Shown piece by piece: positions 27,766 to 36,786 of a stretch of 64,000 nucleotides of DNA. The notes under the pieces were generated by a model, which was not told where the DNA came from, searched no databases, and worked only from the letters and a program-made list of their open reading frames with translations. The position numbers and the translations under genes were made by a program. The stretch lies in assembly GCF_000018145.1 (NCBI RefSeq), contig NC_009952.1:620001-684000 (forward strand). The letters are read 5' to 3'. Source of the DNA: Dinoroseobacter shibae DFL 12 = DSM 16493. Its GTDB lineage: Bacteria; Pseudomonadota; Alphaproteobacteria; Rhodobacterales; Rhodobacteraceae. The stretch's first letter is position 1. The number at the start of each line of letters is the position of its first letter.

Positions 27766-30513
27766 ATGCCCAGATTTCGGCTCGGTAACCGTCTCGTTTT
27801 TCGCGCCCCTTTTCCAACCCTGCACCATGACCCGCGCGACCCGCCCGTGCTCACCCGCCGCCCGGCGGTGCCGTCCCTTGACCCCGACAAGATCGCGCAG
27901 CTGCGCAAGGTGGACCGGCCCTATGACCGGCATCTGACGCCGTGTTTCCACCCGCCTGCGGGGGAGCTGCCGGACCTGCGCCGCCCGCCGCGCGGGGCGT
28001 TCGAGTTTCCGCTGATGCCGCGCCCGATCCCGAGCCCGGCACCGCGCCCGGGCGCCGACCTGCCGAGCTATGCGCCCCAGTGGAATTCCGTGGCGCTGTT
28101 CTTCAACCTCGACATGCCCGCCGCCGACCGGCCCGACGACTATGCCGCCACCACGGTGGCCACGGCCAGGACCTTCCTCGACGAGGGGCCCGGGGCGCTG
28201 TCGCCGGGCATCTCCGAGAGCCTGACCCAGTATTGGGGCGCCCTGTCGAACGGGGCCTTCGCCTTCGGGCTGAACACACCGCGGGACGGTGCGGGCAAGC
28301 CGCTGATCCCCGACATCGCGCCGCCCGGCGGGGATGTGCAGGCCTGGGAGGAACTGATCAGGCGCTGCGTCAAGGCCAATGCCCAGGCCATCTGGCAGGC
28401 CGCGGGCGGTCTGATGAAGAACGGCAAGCGCTGGATCCCGTCGCTGGTGCTGGTGCAGAACTACTGGACCCATGCCAGCGCGCGGTTCGGCGGCTACGAT
28501 ATCGACGTCTCGGGCACGACCTATACCGTGGGCGACGTGACCCATATCCGCTTCGGGCTCGACACCTACGCGCCGCCGGAGGCACCGGGAAAGGTCGGCC
28601 GAACCTGGTGGGGCACGCTGAACCATGAATACGCCCACAATTTCCTGGAATTCTGGGACCTCTACGGCCCCTCGGGCTGCACCGGGTATTGGGACTTGCT
28701 GGGCGACAACTCCCCCCCGGGGCGGATGTCCGAGGTTTCCTCGCTCTTCAAGGAGCGCATGGGCTGGCTGTCCTTCAAGCAGGTGATCGAGGGGCCGAAC
28801 GTGTCGCGGCGCACCCTGTCCCTGCGGCCCTATACGACCGATCACGAGGCGATCAAGGTCGTCCCGGATCCGGAGTTCACGCCCCATGAATATTTCCTGC
28901 TGGAGTACCGCAAATCCACCGGAGCGGAGGTCTGGCGCCCCGATGGGGGCTTGCCGGAAGAGGGGCTGCTCATCACCCATGTCAACGACCGGATCGGCGT
29001 GCCCAGTACGTGGCTGTTGCGCGATGCGCCCTTCTTCAACACCGAGTTCGCCGATGCGGGCGGGCCCAACGTGGTGGACTGGCATGGCCACAAGGAGCTG
29101 ACCGGCAAGCTTTTCCCGCAAGGCGCGCAGAACAGCTTCACGCCGGCGACCGCGCCGTCGAGCAACCTTTACGGGCCGCGCAATTCCGGGCTGTCGATCA
29201 CCGGCATCCGGATCGAGGCGGAGCAGCTGCGCTTCGAGTTGGAGATCAACGCGCATCACAGCATCGGCTGGACCGTCAGCTCCGAGGACCGCGCGCTGGC
29301 GGGCCGGTTCACGCCCGCCTCGGCGACCTCCGGCGAGGAGATCTTCATCCGCAACGGCAATGCCGCCGCACTTCTGAGCCATGGCGAGGGCCAGTGGAAT
29401 GTCGAGAAGCGGCAGGATGGCTGGATCGGCGGCTGGAACCTCGGGACCGACAACCGCCAGACGGTCGGCGATCTGGACGGGGACGGCCGGGACGAGATCT
29501 TGATCCGCTCGCCCGAGTGGATCGGCGTGCTGAAATGGACCCGCAGCCGGTTCGAGAGTGTCACCGTCCAGCATGACTGGGTGGATGGCTGGAATCTCGG
29601 CGCGGACAATCGGGAGCTTCTGGCCGATCTCGACGGGGATGGCGCGGCGGAGGTCTATATCCGCTCGCCCGAATGGGCCGGGGTGATGAAGCTGGAAGGC
29701 GGGCGGCTGCGGCTGAAGAAGATCCATCACGACTGGATCGACGACTGGAATCTCGGGCGCGATGACCGGGAGTATGTCGGGCGGTTCTCCACCGAGGAGC
29801 GGGACGAGATCGTGATCCGCAGCGACAACTGGATCGGCCTGCTGCGCTGGGATGCGCGGGCGCAGAAACTCGTGCGTGCCGGGATCCAGCATGACTGGGT
29901 CGATGGCTGGAACCTCGGGCCCGGCGACTGGCACGCCATCGCGGATGTGGATGGTGACGGGATGGACGAGATCGTGATCCGCAGCGATGGCTGGATCGGG
30001 GTGCTGAAATGGCAGGGCGGGCGGTTCCGCGTGCTGTGGATGACGAAAGAGCATGTGAACCACCACGAGGACCGGGCGGATCGCCGGATGCCGCTGGACC
30101 CCGAGGACCGGATGTATGCGGGCCGGTTCCGGACGGACCGGGACGGGGTGCTGATCCGCAAGGACCAGAACGGGGCGGGCCATTACGGCAAGACAGGCCT
30201 CTACGTGCTGGCCTGGCAGGACGGTGAGATGAAGGTGGTCCATGCGATCCACAGCCATTTCAACGGGCGCTGGAACCTCGGGGCGGGGGACCGTTTCGTG
30301 CTGGGGGATTTCCACCGCACGGGGCGGGATATCGCGCTGGGCGACCGGGACACGGTGATCGACGGGCTGACGGATGTGTTCATCCATAACGGCTGGGGCA
30401 CCGGCATGGTCGGGGTGAATCACGGGCGGCTCTATCCCGAGGGCAATCCGAACAAGACCGTCTCGCAGATCGGCCTGACCTGGGCGCAGCGCGGGCATCT
30501 GGTCAACCTGTGA
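27766..30513 (+). CDS. M6-like zinc metalloprotease with C-terminal seven-repeat propeller
   Basis: The 915-residue protein has a strong AGGAGG 5 bases before the ATG at 27766. Residues about 90-480 form a metalloprotease-like domain with HEYAHNFLEFWDLYG at 287-301. HExxH is intact, but the DLY that follows is one residue farther away than in typical M6 peptidases and the usual glycine is missing. From about 509 to 890 come seven repeats of 50-60 residues, each ending in a HDWVDGWNLG-like turn. Several carry DLDGDGRDEI, an FG-GAP/VCBS-type calcium motif, and IRSPEWIGVLKW. This suggests a seven-bladed beta-propeller. No Sec signal peptide is visible. Substrate and location are unknown. Confidence 0.75.
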   Translation: MPRFRLGNRLVFRAPFPTLHHDPRDPPVLTRRPAVPSLDPDKIAQLRKVDRPYDRHLTPCFHPPAGELPDLRRPPRGAFEFPLMPRPIPSPAPRPGADLPSYAPQWNSVALFFNLDMPAADRPDDYAATTVATARTFLDEGPGALSPGISESLTQYWGALSNGAFAFGLNTPRDGAGKPLIPDIAPPGGDVQAWEELIRRCVKANAQAIWQAAGGLMKNGKRWIPSLVLVQNYWTHASARFGGYDIDVSGTTYTVGDVTHIRFGLDTYAPPEAPGKVGRTWWGTLNHEYAHNFLEFWDLYGPSGCTGYWDLLGDNSPPGRMSEVSSLFKERMGWLSFKQVIEGPNVSRRTLSLRPYTTDHEAIKVVPDPEFTPHEYFLLEYRKSTGAEVWRPDGGLPEEGLLITHVNDRIGVPSTWLLRDAPFFNTEFADAGGPNVVDWHGHKELTGKLFPQGAQNSFTPATAPSSNLYGPRNSGLSITGIRIEAEQLRFELEINAHHSIGWTVSSEDRALAGRFTPASATSGEEIFIRNGNAAALLSHGEGQWNVEKRQDGWIGGWNLGTDNRQTVGDLDGDGRDEILIRSPEWIGVLKWTRSRFESVTVQHDWVDGWNLGADNRELLADLDGDGAAEVYIRSPEWAGVMKLEGGRLRLKKIHHDWIDDWNLGRDDREYVGRFSTEERDEIVIRSDNWIGLLRWDARAQKLVRAGIQHDWVDGWNLGPGDWHAIADVDGDGMDEIVIRSDGWIGVLKWQGGRFRVLWMTKEHVNHHEDRADRRMPLDPEDRMYAGRFRTDRDGVLIRKDQNGAGHYGKTGLYVLAWQDGEMKVVHAIHSHFNGRWNLGAGDRFVLGDFHRTGRDIALGDRDTVIDGLTDVFIHNGWGTGMVGVNHGRLYPEGNPNKTVSQIGLTWAQRGHLVNL

Positions 30514-30530
30514 CCGGGGGCCGGGCGTGC

Positions 30531-30620
30531 CCTTTCTCAAGTCTGAAAATATCCCGGGGAGAGCGCGAGAGGGGCTGGCCCCTCTCGCGCCCGGCGACGT
30601 GCGGAGCACGGCGCAAAGCC
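30531..30620 (+). repeat. dispersed palindromic repeat, copy 1
   Basis: This ~90-bp element begins CCTTTCTCAAGTCTGAAAAT, contains the hairpin GCGAGAGGGG-CTGG-CCCCTCTCGC and ends GAGCACGGCGCAAAGCC. It is about 93 percent identical by eye (6 differences) to the reverse complement of 42804-42894. It lies between the convergent metalloprotease and recR genes and probably acts as a bidirectional terminator or REP-like element. Confidence 0.85.
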
Positions 30621-30662
30621 TTGGCAGGGGCTACGGCGCCCCCGGTCTCGGGGCGCTCGGGA

Positions 30663-31262
30663 TCAAAACGATTTGCGCGCCCGCAGGGCCGCGGTGATCG
30701 TCCCGTCGTCGAGATAGTCGAGCTCGCCGCCGATGGGCACGCCCTGGGCGAGGCTCGTCACCGCGACGCCGGTGCCTTCCAGCGCTTCGGCGATGTAATG
30801 GGCGGTGGTCTGGCCGTCCACTGTGGCGCCGAGGGCGAGGATGATCTCGGTCGCGCCCTCGCTGACCGCGCGGTCGCGCAGCTTGGGGATGCGCAGCTCT
30901 TCGGGGCCGACCGCATCGAGCGCCGAGAGCGTGCCGCCGAGCACGTGGTAGCGGCCCTTGAACACGCCCGCCCGCTCCATCGCCCAGAGGTCCGCGACAT
31001 CCTCGACCACGCAGATCTCGCCGGTGGCGCGTTTTTCGGACGTGCAGATGTCGCAGATATCGCTGGTGCCGATATTGCCGCAGTTCAGGCAATCGCGGGC
31101 GGTCTGGGCCACGGCGGTCATGGCCTCGCCCAGGGGCGCCAGAAGGCGGCGGTTCTTGCCGAGCAGGAACAGCACCGCGCGCCGGGCCGAGCGCGGGCCC
31201 AGTCCGGGCAGCCGCGCCATCAGGTCGATCAGCGTTTCGATATCCTTGGGCGCGGTGCTCAC
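30663..31262 (-). CDS. recR: recombination mediator protein RecR
   Basis: RecR (199 residues) loads RecA at single-strand gaps with RecFO. A helix-hairpin-helix at about 5-40 ([17 protein letters not shown]) is followed by the four-cysteine zinc finger [16 protein letters not shown] at about 57-72. A Toprim domain follows with [14 protein letters not shown] and [17 protein letters not shown]. The start is a GTG at 31262, 16 bp after ybaB, with CAGGAC as a weak ribosome-binding site. The order dnaX-ybaB-recR is conserved across bacteria. Confidence 0.95.
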   Translation of the reverse strand: MSTAPKDIETLIDLMARLPGLGPRSARRAVLFLLGKNRRLLAPLGEAMTAVAQTARDCLNCGNIGTSDICDICTSEKRATGEICVVEDVADLWAMERAGVFKGRYHVLGGTLSALDAVGPEELRIPKLRDRAVSEGATEIILALGATVDGQTTAHYIAEALEGTGVAVTSLAQGVPIGGELDYLDDGTITAALRARKSF

Positions 31263-31278
31263 GTCCTGTGTTCCCGGC

Positions 31279-31623
31279 TCAGAAGGGCAGCTTCATGCCC
31301 TCGGGCAGGTTCAGCCCCTCGGTGACCTTGGCCATCTCTTCGCGCCCCTTGTCGAGCGCCTTGGCCTGGGCGTCCTTGATCGCGGCGAGGATCAGGTCCT
31401 CGGCGACTTCCTTTTCCTCGGGGTTGAAGATCGACGGGTCGATGTCCAGCCCCGTGAGCTCGCCCTTGGCGGTGGCGGTGGCCTTGACCAGTCCCGCGCC
31501 GCTCTCGCCGGTCACGGTGATGGTTTTCAGGTTTTCCTGCATTTCGGCCATCTTGGCCTGCATTTCCTGGGCCTGCTTCATGACCTTGGCCATGTCGCCC
31601 AGATTTCCCAATCCCTTGAGCAT
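31279..31623 (-). CDS. YbaB/EbfC nucleoid-associated protein
   Basis: This small 114-residue dimeric DNA-binding protein starts [19 protein letters not shown] and has the helical tweezers segment followed by [21 protein letters not shown]. The start ATG at 31623 has AAGGAAA 8 bases upstream; the longer frame lacks support. It sits 19 bp after dnaX and just before recR, the classic arrangement. Confidence 0.93.
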   Translation of the reverse strand: MLKGLGNLGDMAKVMKQAQEMQAKMAEMQENLKTITVTGESGAGLVKATATAKGELTGLDIDPSIFNPEEKEVAEDLILAAIKDAQAKALDKGREEMAKVTEGLNLPEGMKLPF

Positions 31624-31642
31624 GATGTTTCCTTTCGGGAGG

Positions 31643-33406
31643 TTAGTCGTCTTCGAACGGGTCCCATTCATCCTCGACTTCCGGAAGCGCCTCGATGGCG
31701 GCCTCCTGGGTCAGGGCCTCGCGGGTGCGGATTTCGGTGATCCTTGCCTTGGGGAAGGCGGCGAAGACGGCGGCCACGAGCGGGTGGTCCAGCGCGTTGC
31801 GCTCCATCTCCAGTTTTTCGGCGTCGCGGGTCTCGGCGATGGTGGGGGCGTCGGCCTCGGCCACCACGGAGACCGCCCAGCGGGCGCCGGTCCAGCTTTG
31901 AAGGCGGGCGGCGAGGCGGGCGGCGAGGTCGCGCGGCGCGTTCTCGGTCGGCGCGAACTCGATCCGGCCGGGGCTGTAGGCGGCCAGACGCAGGCAGCCT
32001 TCAACCTCGACCAGGAGCTTCACGTCCCGGTGGCTGCGGATCAGGGCGACCACATCGTCGAACCGCCGGAACCGCGCCAGCGCGTCGGGATCGGCCTGGG
32101 CCATGGCCAGTGCAGGACCGGCGGAGGCGCGCACACCGCCGCCGCGCGGGGCGGGGGCCGCGCCATGTCCGCGCGCGCTGACGCCCGTGCCGGGGCCGCC
32201 GGGGGCCGCGCCGCCGCCGGGCGTGGCGGGTGGGGGCGTCATGGTCTGCAGCTTGCGCACCAGATCTTCGGGGGAGGGCAGGTCGGCCACATGGGTCAGC
32301 CGGATGATCGCCATCTCGGCGGCCATCATGGCGTTGGGGCTGATCGCGACCTCCTCCAGCGCCTTGAGCAGCATCTGCCACATCCGGGTCAGTGCGCGCA
32401 TGGGCAACTCCGCCGCCGCCGCCTGCCCGCGGGCACGTTCATCGGGGCTGACGGTGGGATCCTCGGCGGCATCGGGGGTGATCTTGATCACCGAGACCCA
32501 GTGCGTCACCTCGGCGAGATCGCGCAGCACCGCCATGGGATCGGCCCCGTCGGAATACTGCGCCGACAGTTCGGTCAGCGCCCCCGCCGCGTCGCCGCGC
32601 ATCACCAGGTCGAACAGGTCCATCACCCGGCCCCGGTCCGCCAGGCCCAGCATGGCGCGCACCTGCTCGGCGGTGGTCTCGCCCGCGCCGTGGCTGATCG
32701 CCTGATCCAGCAGGCTCATGGCATCGCGCACCGACCCCTCGGCGGCCCGCGTGATCAGTGCCAGCGCGTCATCGGTGATCTCGGCGCGCTCCAGCCCGGC
32801 GATGCGGCGCAGATGGGCGATCATCACCTCCGGCTCGATCCGGCGCAAATCGAACCGCTGGCAGCGGCTGAGCACGGTGACGGGCACCTTGCGGATCTCG
32901 GTGGTGGCGAAGATGAATTTCACATGGGCGGGGGGCTCTTCGAGGGTCTTGAGCAGCGCGTTGAACGCGCTGGTCGAGAGCATGTGCACCTCGTCGATGA
33001 TGAAGATCTTGTAGCGCGCGGAGGCCGGCGCGTAATAGACCGAGTCGAGCACATTGGCGCGGATGTCGTCGATCTTGGTCTGGCTGGCGCCGTCCATCTC
33101 GATCACGTCCACATGCTGGCCCGCCATGATCCCGCGGCAATTGTCGCATTGCCCGCAAGGGTCCGTGGTCGGCCCGCCCGCGCCATCGGCGCCGGTGCAG
33201 TTCATGCCCTTGGCGATGATCCGGGCGGTGGTGGTCTTCCCGGTGCCGCGGATGCCGGTCATCATGAAGGCCTGGGCGATCCGGTCGGCTTGAAACGCGT
33301 TGCGCAGGGTGCGGACCATGGCGTCCTGGCCGATCAGGTCCGCAAAGGTCGCCGGGCGGTATTTCCGCGCCAGCACCTGGTAACCGGTGGTGGTGGTGTC
33401 GCTCAT
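31643..33406 (-). CDS. dnaX: DNA polymerase III subunits tau/gamma
   Basis: This is the 587-residue clamp-loader ATPase. Walker A GIRGTGKT is at about 51-58. Zinc-binding cysteines are at about 70, 84, 87 and 90 (CGQCDNC). Walker B is IIDEVHMLS, the sensor is EEPPAHVKFIFATTE, and SRCQRFDLRRI follows. A proline/glycine-rich linker (about 395-440) separates the tau C-terminal domain that contacts the polymerase. The start ATG at 33406 is chosen because the protein then opens YQVLARKYRPATFADLIGQ like other DnaX; the frame is open far upstream through the SRP RNA, which is spurious. No A-rich slippery site for gamma frameshifting was seen. Confidence 0.95.
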   Translation of the reverse strand: MSDTTTTGYQVLARKYRPATFADLIGQDAMVRTLRNAFQADRIAQAFMMTGIRGTGKTTTARIIAKGMNCTGADGAGGPTTDPCGQCDNCRGIMAGQHVDVIEMDGASQTKIDDIRANVLDSVYYAPASARYKIFIIDEVHMLSTSAFNALLKTLEEPPAHVKFIFATTEIRKVPVTVLSRCQRFDLRRIEPEVMIAHLRRIAGLERAEITDDALALITRAAEGSVRDAMSLLDQAISHGAGETTAEQVRAMLGLADRGRVMDLFDLVMRGDAAGALTELSAQYSDGADPMAVLRDLAEVTHWVSVIKITPDAAEDPTVSPDERARGQAAAAELPMRALTRMWQMLLKALEEVAISPNAMMAAEMAIIRLTHVADLPSPEDLVRKLQTMTPPPATPGGGAAPGGPGTGVSARGHGAAPAPRGGGVRASAGPALAMAQADPDALARFRRFDDVVALIRSHRDVKLLVEVEGCLRLAAYSPGRIEFAPTENAPRDLAARLAARLQSWTGARWAVSVVAEADAPTIAETRDAEKLEMERNALDHPLVAAVFAAFPKARITEIRTREALTQEAAIEALPEVEDEWDPFEDD

Positions 33407-33520
33407 GTCGCCCCATCTGACTCGCTCGGGCCACAGGGTAGGGCCGCGCAGGGGCAAGGTCCAGCGCCGCGGGGCGGCGGCATACCATTCAGGTCGCAAC
33501 AGGCGTCGGGTGGGGGAGAG

Positions 33521-33618
33521 GTGAGAGGCTGGACAACGACCCAAGCGGGGCTCGTTACGGCTGCTTCCTTCCGGATCTGACCGGGTTGGCGAGGCGCTCG
33601 CCCGCGCCAACCTCTCGA
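33521..33618 (-). ncRNA. ffs: signal recognition particle RNA (small bacterial type)
   Basis: On the minus strand the segment GGTCAGATCCGGAAGGAAGC, followed by AGCCGTAACGAG, is the SRP RNA apical loop and asymmetric bulge that bind Ffh. The ends pair as GAGAGGTTGG (33616-33607) with CCAGCCTCTC (33532-33523), giving a hairpin of about 94-98 nt. It lies 115 bp upstream of dnaX on the same strand. End positions are estimated from the terminal helix. Confidence 0.93.
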
Positions 33619-33736
33619 TCTGCGATATACGCATCCTGCCGCGCGACTGCAAGACCCGGCCTGTCCGGAGGGCGGGGCGGCGATTGCGCCTCCGGGCGTC
33701 TCGTGGCAAGCACGGGCGCGAAGGAGGACACGGCCC

Positions 33737-34693
33737 ATGCCATTCGAAGACAGCATTACCTTTGGCAGCTCCGGGCTGGAGCGCGCGGCGCATCTGCGTA
33801 TGGACCCGGAGGCCATGGCGCGGCTGGTCGCGGACCCGGCGGCGCGGGCGATCGCCTTCTGGCGGGCGAAACCGGCTGTTTCGCCGGAGGGGTTGGTGAA
33901 GCTGCCGCTGGACCATCCGGTCCTGGAGGCGGCGACCGAGGCGCCCATTTTCCTGGGCTTGGACAAGGCGGGTCCGCGGTTCGCCTATGACCTGTCGGGC
34001 TGGCAGCCGGTCGAAGAGGTGGGGGAGCTGGACAGTTTTCTCGACCGCTCCGAGCAACAGCATCCCGATCTGCCCGAGGGGCATCTGTTCAAGGAACTGC
34101 GCGGGGTGATGACCCTGCTCACCCGGCGCGAGGCGGAACTGGCGGCGGCGGCGCGGCAGCTGCTGGAATGGCACCGCACCCACGGGTTCTGTTCCATGTG
34201 CGGGGTCAAGAGCGATCAGGCCGATGCCGGTTGGCAGCGGCTTTGCCCGTCCTGCGGGCGGCGGCATTTCCCGCGCACGGACCCGGTTGTCATCATGCTG
34301 ATCACCCGGGGCAACAAGGTGCTGGTGGGCCGCTCGCCCGGCTGGCCGGAGCGGATGTATTCGTTGCTGGCGGGGTTCGTGGAGCCGGGCGAGACCCTGG
34401 AGGGGGCCGTGCGGCGCGAGGTCTATGAGGAGGCCGGTGTCCGCGTCGGCCCCGTGCGCTACATCGCGTCCCAGCCGTGGCCCTATCCGGCGTCGTTGAT
34501 GATGGGGTGCGCGGGCGAGGCGGTCAGCGACGCGATCACCGTCGACCCGGTGGAGATCGAGGATGCGCGCTGGATGGGCCGGGAAGAGATGATCGACGTG
34601 TTCGCGGGCACCCATCCGGAGATGCGCGAGCCCCGAAAGGGCGCCATCGCCCACAGCCTGCTGAGCGCGTGGCTCCGGGACGAGGCGCGCTAG
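33737..34693 (+). CDS. nudC: NAD+ diphosphatase NudC
   Basis: NudC (318 residues) hydrolyses NAD(H) to NMN(H) and AMP and can remove NAD caps from RNA. A zinc ribbon has cysteines at 152, 155, 170 and 173 (CSMC, CPSC). The Nudix box GFVEPGETLEGAVRREVYEE begins at 213, with EEAGV completing it. The subfamily motif SQPWPYPASLM follows downstream. GGAGGACACGGCCC leads into the ATG. The gene is transcribed away from dnaX and the SRP RNA. Confidence 0.94.
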   Translation: MPFEDSITFGSSGLERAAHLRMDPEAMARLVADPAARAIAFWRAKPAVSPEGLVKLPLDHPVLEAATEAPIFLGLDKAGPRFAYDLSGWQPVEEVGELDSFLDRSEQQHPDLPEGHLFKELRGVMTLLTRREAELAAAARQLLEWHRTHGFCSMCGVKSDQADAGWQRLCPSCGRRHFPRTDPVVIMLITRGNKVLVGRSPGWPERMYSLLAGFVEPGETLEGAVRREVYEEAGVRVGPVRYIASQPWPYPASLMMGCAGEAVSDAITVDPVEIEDARWMGREEMIDVFAGTHPEMREPRKGAIAHSLLSAWLRDEAR

Positions 34694-34713
34694 GGCACGA
34701 AGGAGAGAGCGGT

Positions 34714-35202
34714 TTGCAATTCAGAGCTTCCGAGGTGGTCACGGGCCCGATCGATCTGGTGTTCGCGGGCCTGAGCGACATGGCCCATTACGAGCGCGAT
34801 GCGCTGGCGCGCGGGGTGCAGGTCGAGCGGCTCGACAACCTGCCCCGCCCCGCGCCGGGGATGCAGTGGCGAGTGCCGTTCCGGGCCAAGGGGCGGGACC
34901 GGGTGGCAGAGTTCGCGCTGGTCAAGCTGGCCGCGCCCACGGGGATGCGGTTCGAGGGCCGGGTGCAGGGGTTGTTCTTCGAGAGCGATTTCGACTGCCG
35001 GGTGCTCGACCCGGACGCCACGGAGGTGACGATCACCACCAAGCTGCGCGCCAAGTCGATCAGCGCCAAGGTGATCCTGCAATCGATGAAGCTGGCGCGG
35101 GCCTCGCTGGCCAAGCAGTATCGCAAGCGCGTGCGCAAGTCCCTGCGCGAGTTGGAAGATCGCATCCACGCCCCGACCATGGGTGAACCGGACGCGTCGT
35201 GA
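34714..35202 (+). CDS. SRPBCC-fold protein of unknown function
   Basis: This 162-residue protein probably adopts the START/SRPBCC hydrophobic-ligand fold. FRASEVVTGPIDLVFAGLSD opens it, WRVPFRAKGRDRVAEFAL follows, and the C-terminal helix is basic (KLARASLAKQYRKRVRKSL). The start is a TTG at 34714 with AAGGAGA about 8 bases upstream; there is no in-frame ATG nearby. It follows nudC by 20 bp and probably shares its transcript. Ligand unknown. Confidence 0.75.
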   Translation: MQFRASEVVTGPIDLVFAGLSDMAHYERDALARGVQVERLDNLPRPAPGMQWRVPFRAKGRDRVAEFALVKLAAPTGMRFEGRVQGLFFESDFDCRVLDPDATEVTITTKLRAKSISAKVILQSMKLARASLAKQYRKRVRKSLRELEDRIHAPTMGEPDAS

Positions 35203-35247
35203 ATGTCCGGGGTGGGGCGCGCTGCCCCCCGACCTGCGGGCGCGGCC

Positions 35248-36090
35248 TCAGGCGGTCTCGTCGCGCCGCGGGTCGGCCGGGTAGACCCCGAGGATTTCCA
35301 GCTGCGAGGTGAAATAGCCTAGCTCGTCGAGCGCCCGCCGGACATTGGCGTCGTCCGGGTGGCCTTCGATATCGGCGTAGAACTGGGTCGCGGTGAAGGA
35401 CCCGCCGACCATGTAGCTTTCCAGCTTGGTCATGTTCACGCCGTTGGTCGCGAACCCGCCCATCGCCTTGTAGAGGGCGGCGGGGATGTTACGGACCTGG
35501 AACACGAAGGAGGTGATCATCTTGCCGGACCCCCGCCGGGTGAGGTCCAGCTCCGGCGTCATGATCAGGAAGCGGGTGGTGTTGTTGTCCTGGTCCTCGA
35601 TATGGCGGGCCAGCACGTCGAGCCCGTAGATCTCGCCGGCCAGTTCCGAGGCCAGCGCGGCATGGGCCGGGTTGCCCTCCTGCGCGACATGCATGGCCGA
35701 GCCCGCCGTATCGGCCCCGGTCACGGGCTGGATGTCATGGGCGCGCAGGAAGGACCGGCACTGGCCCAGCAGGACCGTGTGGCTCTGGGCGGTGCGGATA
35801 TCGCCGAGCTTGGCGCCTGGCACGGCGAGCAGGTTGATATGCACGCGCACGAAGGCTTCTTCGATGATATGCAGGCCGCTTTCGGGCAGCAGCCGGTGGA
35901 TATCGGCCACGCGGCCATAGGTCGAGTTCTCCACCGGGAGCATGCCCAGATCGCAACTGCCGTCATGCACGGCGGCGAACACATCCTCGAAGGTGCGGCA
36001 GGGCACGGCCTCCGCATCGGGGCGGGCGTCGTGGCAGGCCTGGTGCGAGTAGGCGCCCGGTTCTCCCTGGAACGCGATTTTCAATGTCAT
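35248..36090 (-). CDS. pheA: prephenate dehydratase
   Basis: The 280-residue enzyme converts prephenate to phenylpyruvate in phenylalanine synthesis. FQGEPGAYSHQA opens the catalytic domain, PVENSTYGRV is the substrate-binding motif, and DNNTTRFLIM holds the catalytic TRF. A C-terminal ACT regulatory domain follows (about 190-275), with GGFATNGVNMTKLESYMVGG corresponding to the GALA/ESRP region that binds phenylalanine. It lacks a chorismate mutase domain. The start ATG at 36090 is chosen; the open frame extends far upstream but is non-coding. Divergent from the cytochrome c gene. Confidence 0.94.
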   Translation of the reverse strand: MTLKIAFQGEPGAYSHQACHDARPDAEAVPCRTFEDVFAAVHDGSCDLGMLPVENSTYGRVADIHRLLPESGLHIIEEAFVRVHINLLAVPGAKLGDIRTAQSHTVLLGQCRSFLRAHDIQPVTGADTAGSAMHVAQEGNPAHAALASELAGEIYGLDVLARHIEDQDNNTTRFLIMTPELDLTRRGSGKMITSFVFQVRNIPAALYKAMGGFATNGVNMTKLESYMVGGSFTATQFYADIEGHPDDANVRRALDELGYFTSQLEILGVYPADPRRDETA

Positions 36091-36213
36091 GGCGGGCCTC
36101 TGCTCGACGTTTGACCTCTGAACGGTCGGGCGTTTGGTCGCGGTTTCTATACCTTGCCCTCGGGGAGGGGAAGCCATAGTTACCGCCTCAAACTTGCAGC
36201 GAGTGGAAGCAAC

Positions 36214-36738
36214 ATGTTCGACACAATGACGATGACGAAGATTGTGGGTGGCTTTTGTGGAGCACTTCTCGTGTTCCTGTTGGGCACGTGGGCGTCCAGC
36301 ATCCTGTACGGCACCTATGGCGGTCCGAAAGCCGGTGAAAACCAGGCCTACGTGATCGACACGGGCGAAGAAGAAGAGTCTGTGGCCGAAGCCGAAGAGG
36401 TCGTCGAACTGCCATTCGCCGAAGTTTACGCCGCCGCCGATGCGGGCGCGGGCGAGCGCCTGTGGCGTCAGTGCCAGGCCTGCCACAAGCTGGAGGCGGG
36501 CGCCAATGGCGTGGGCCCCTACCTGCACGGTATCGTCGACCGGCCCAAGCACGCGGCCGATGGCTATGCCTATTCCGACGCGCTGCTGTCCCAGGACGGT
36601 GCATGGACGCCCGAGAACATCAGCGCGTTTCTCGAGAACCCGCGCGAATATGCGCCGGGCACCAAGATGGCCTATCGCGGCATGCCCGATGTCGAGGACC
36701 GCGCGAACCTGATCGCCTATCTGGCGACCTACCAGTAA
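36214..36738 (+). CDS. membrane-anchored c-type cytochrome (CycM/cy-like)
   Basis: This 174-residue protein has an uncleaved N-terminal helix (GGFCGALLVFLLGTWASSIL, about 12-31) and an acidic linker (about 50-66). The class I haem domain has CQACH at 87-91 and the axial Met at about 152 (GTKMAYRGM). This matches the membrane-bound cytochrome cy/c552 that shuttles electrons from the bc1 complex to terminal oxidases, which here could include the cbb3 oxidase encoded at 45449. A strong terminator follows at 36763. Confidence 0.9.
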   Translation: MFDTMTMTKIVGGFCGALLVFLLGTWASSILYGTYGGPKAGENQAYVIDTGEEEESVAEAEEVVELPFAEVYAAADAGAGERLWRQCQACHKLEAGANGVGPYLHGIVDRPKHAADGYAYSDALLSQDGAWTPENISAFLENPREYAPGTKMAYRGMPDVEDRANLIAYLATYQ

Positions 36739-36762
36739 GCGGATCTGTCGGATCGCAATTCG

Positions 36763-36786
36763 GGGCCGCCTTCGGGCGGCCTTTTT
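36763..36786 (+). terminator. rho-independent terminator after cytochrome c gene
   Basis: The stem GGCCGCC - TTCG - GGCGGCC is followed immediately by five T. The stable UUCG-type tetraloop and U-run make this a clear intrinsic terminator, 25 bp after the stop codon. Confidence 0.9.

Noticed and set aside
31643-33406. Programmed frameshift producing gamma from dnaX
   Set aside because: No A AAA AAG-type slippery sequence or obvious following hairpin was seen.
33407-34654. Extension of dnaX about 1.2 kb upstream of its ATG
   Set aside because: It runs through the SRP RNA and antisense to nudC; the DnaX N terminus is at 33406.
35203-35247. Terminator between the SRPBCC gene and pheA
   Set aside because: The GC-rich inverted repeat is imperfect and lacks a T-run, so evidence is too weak.
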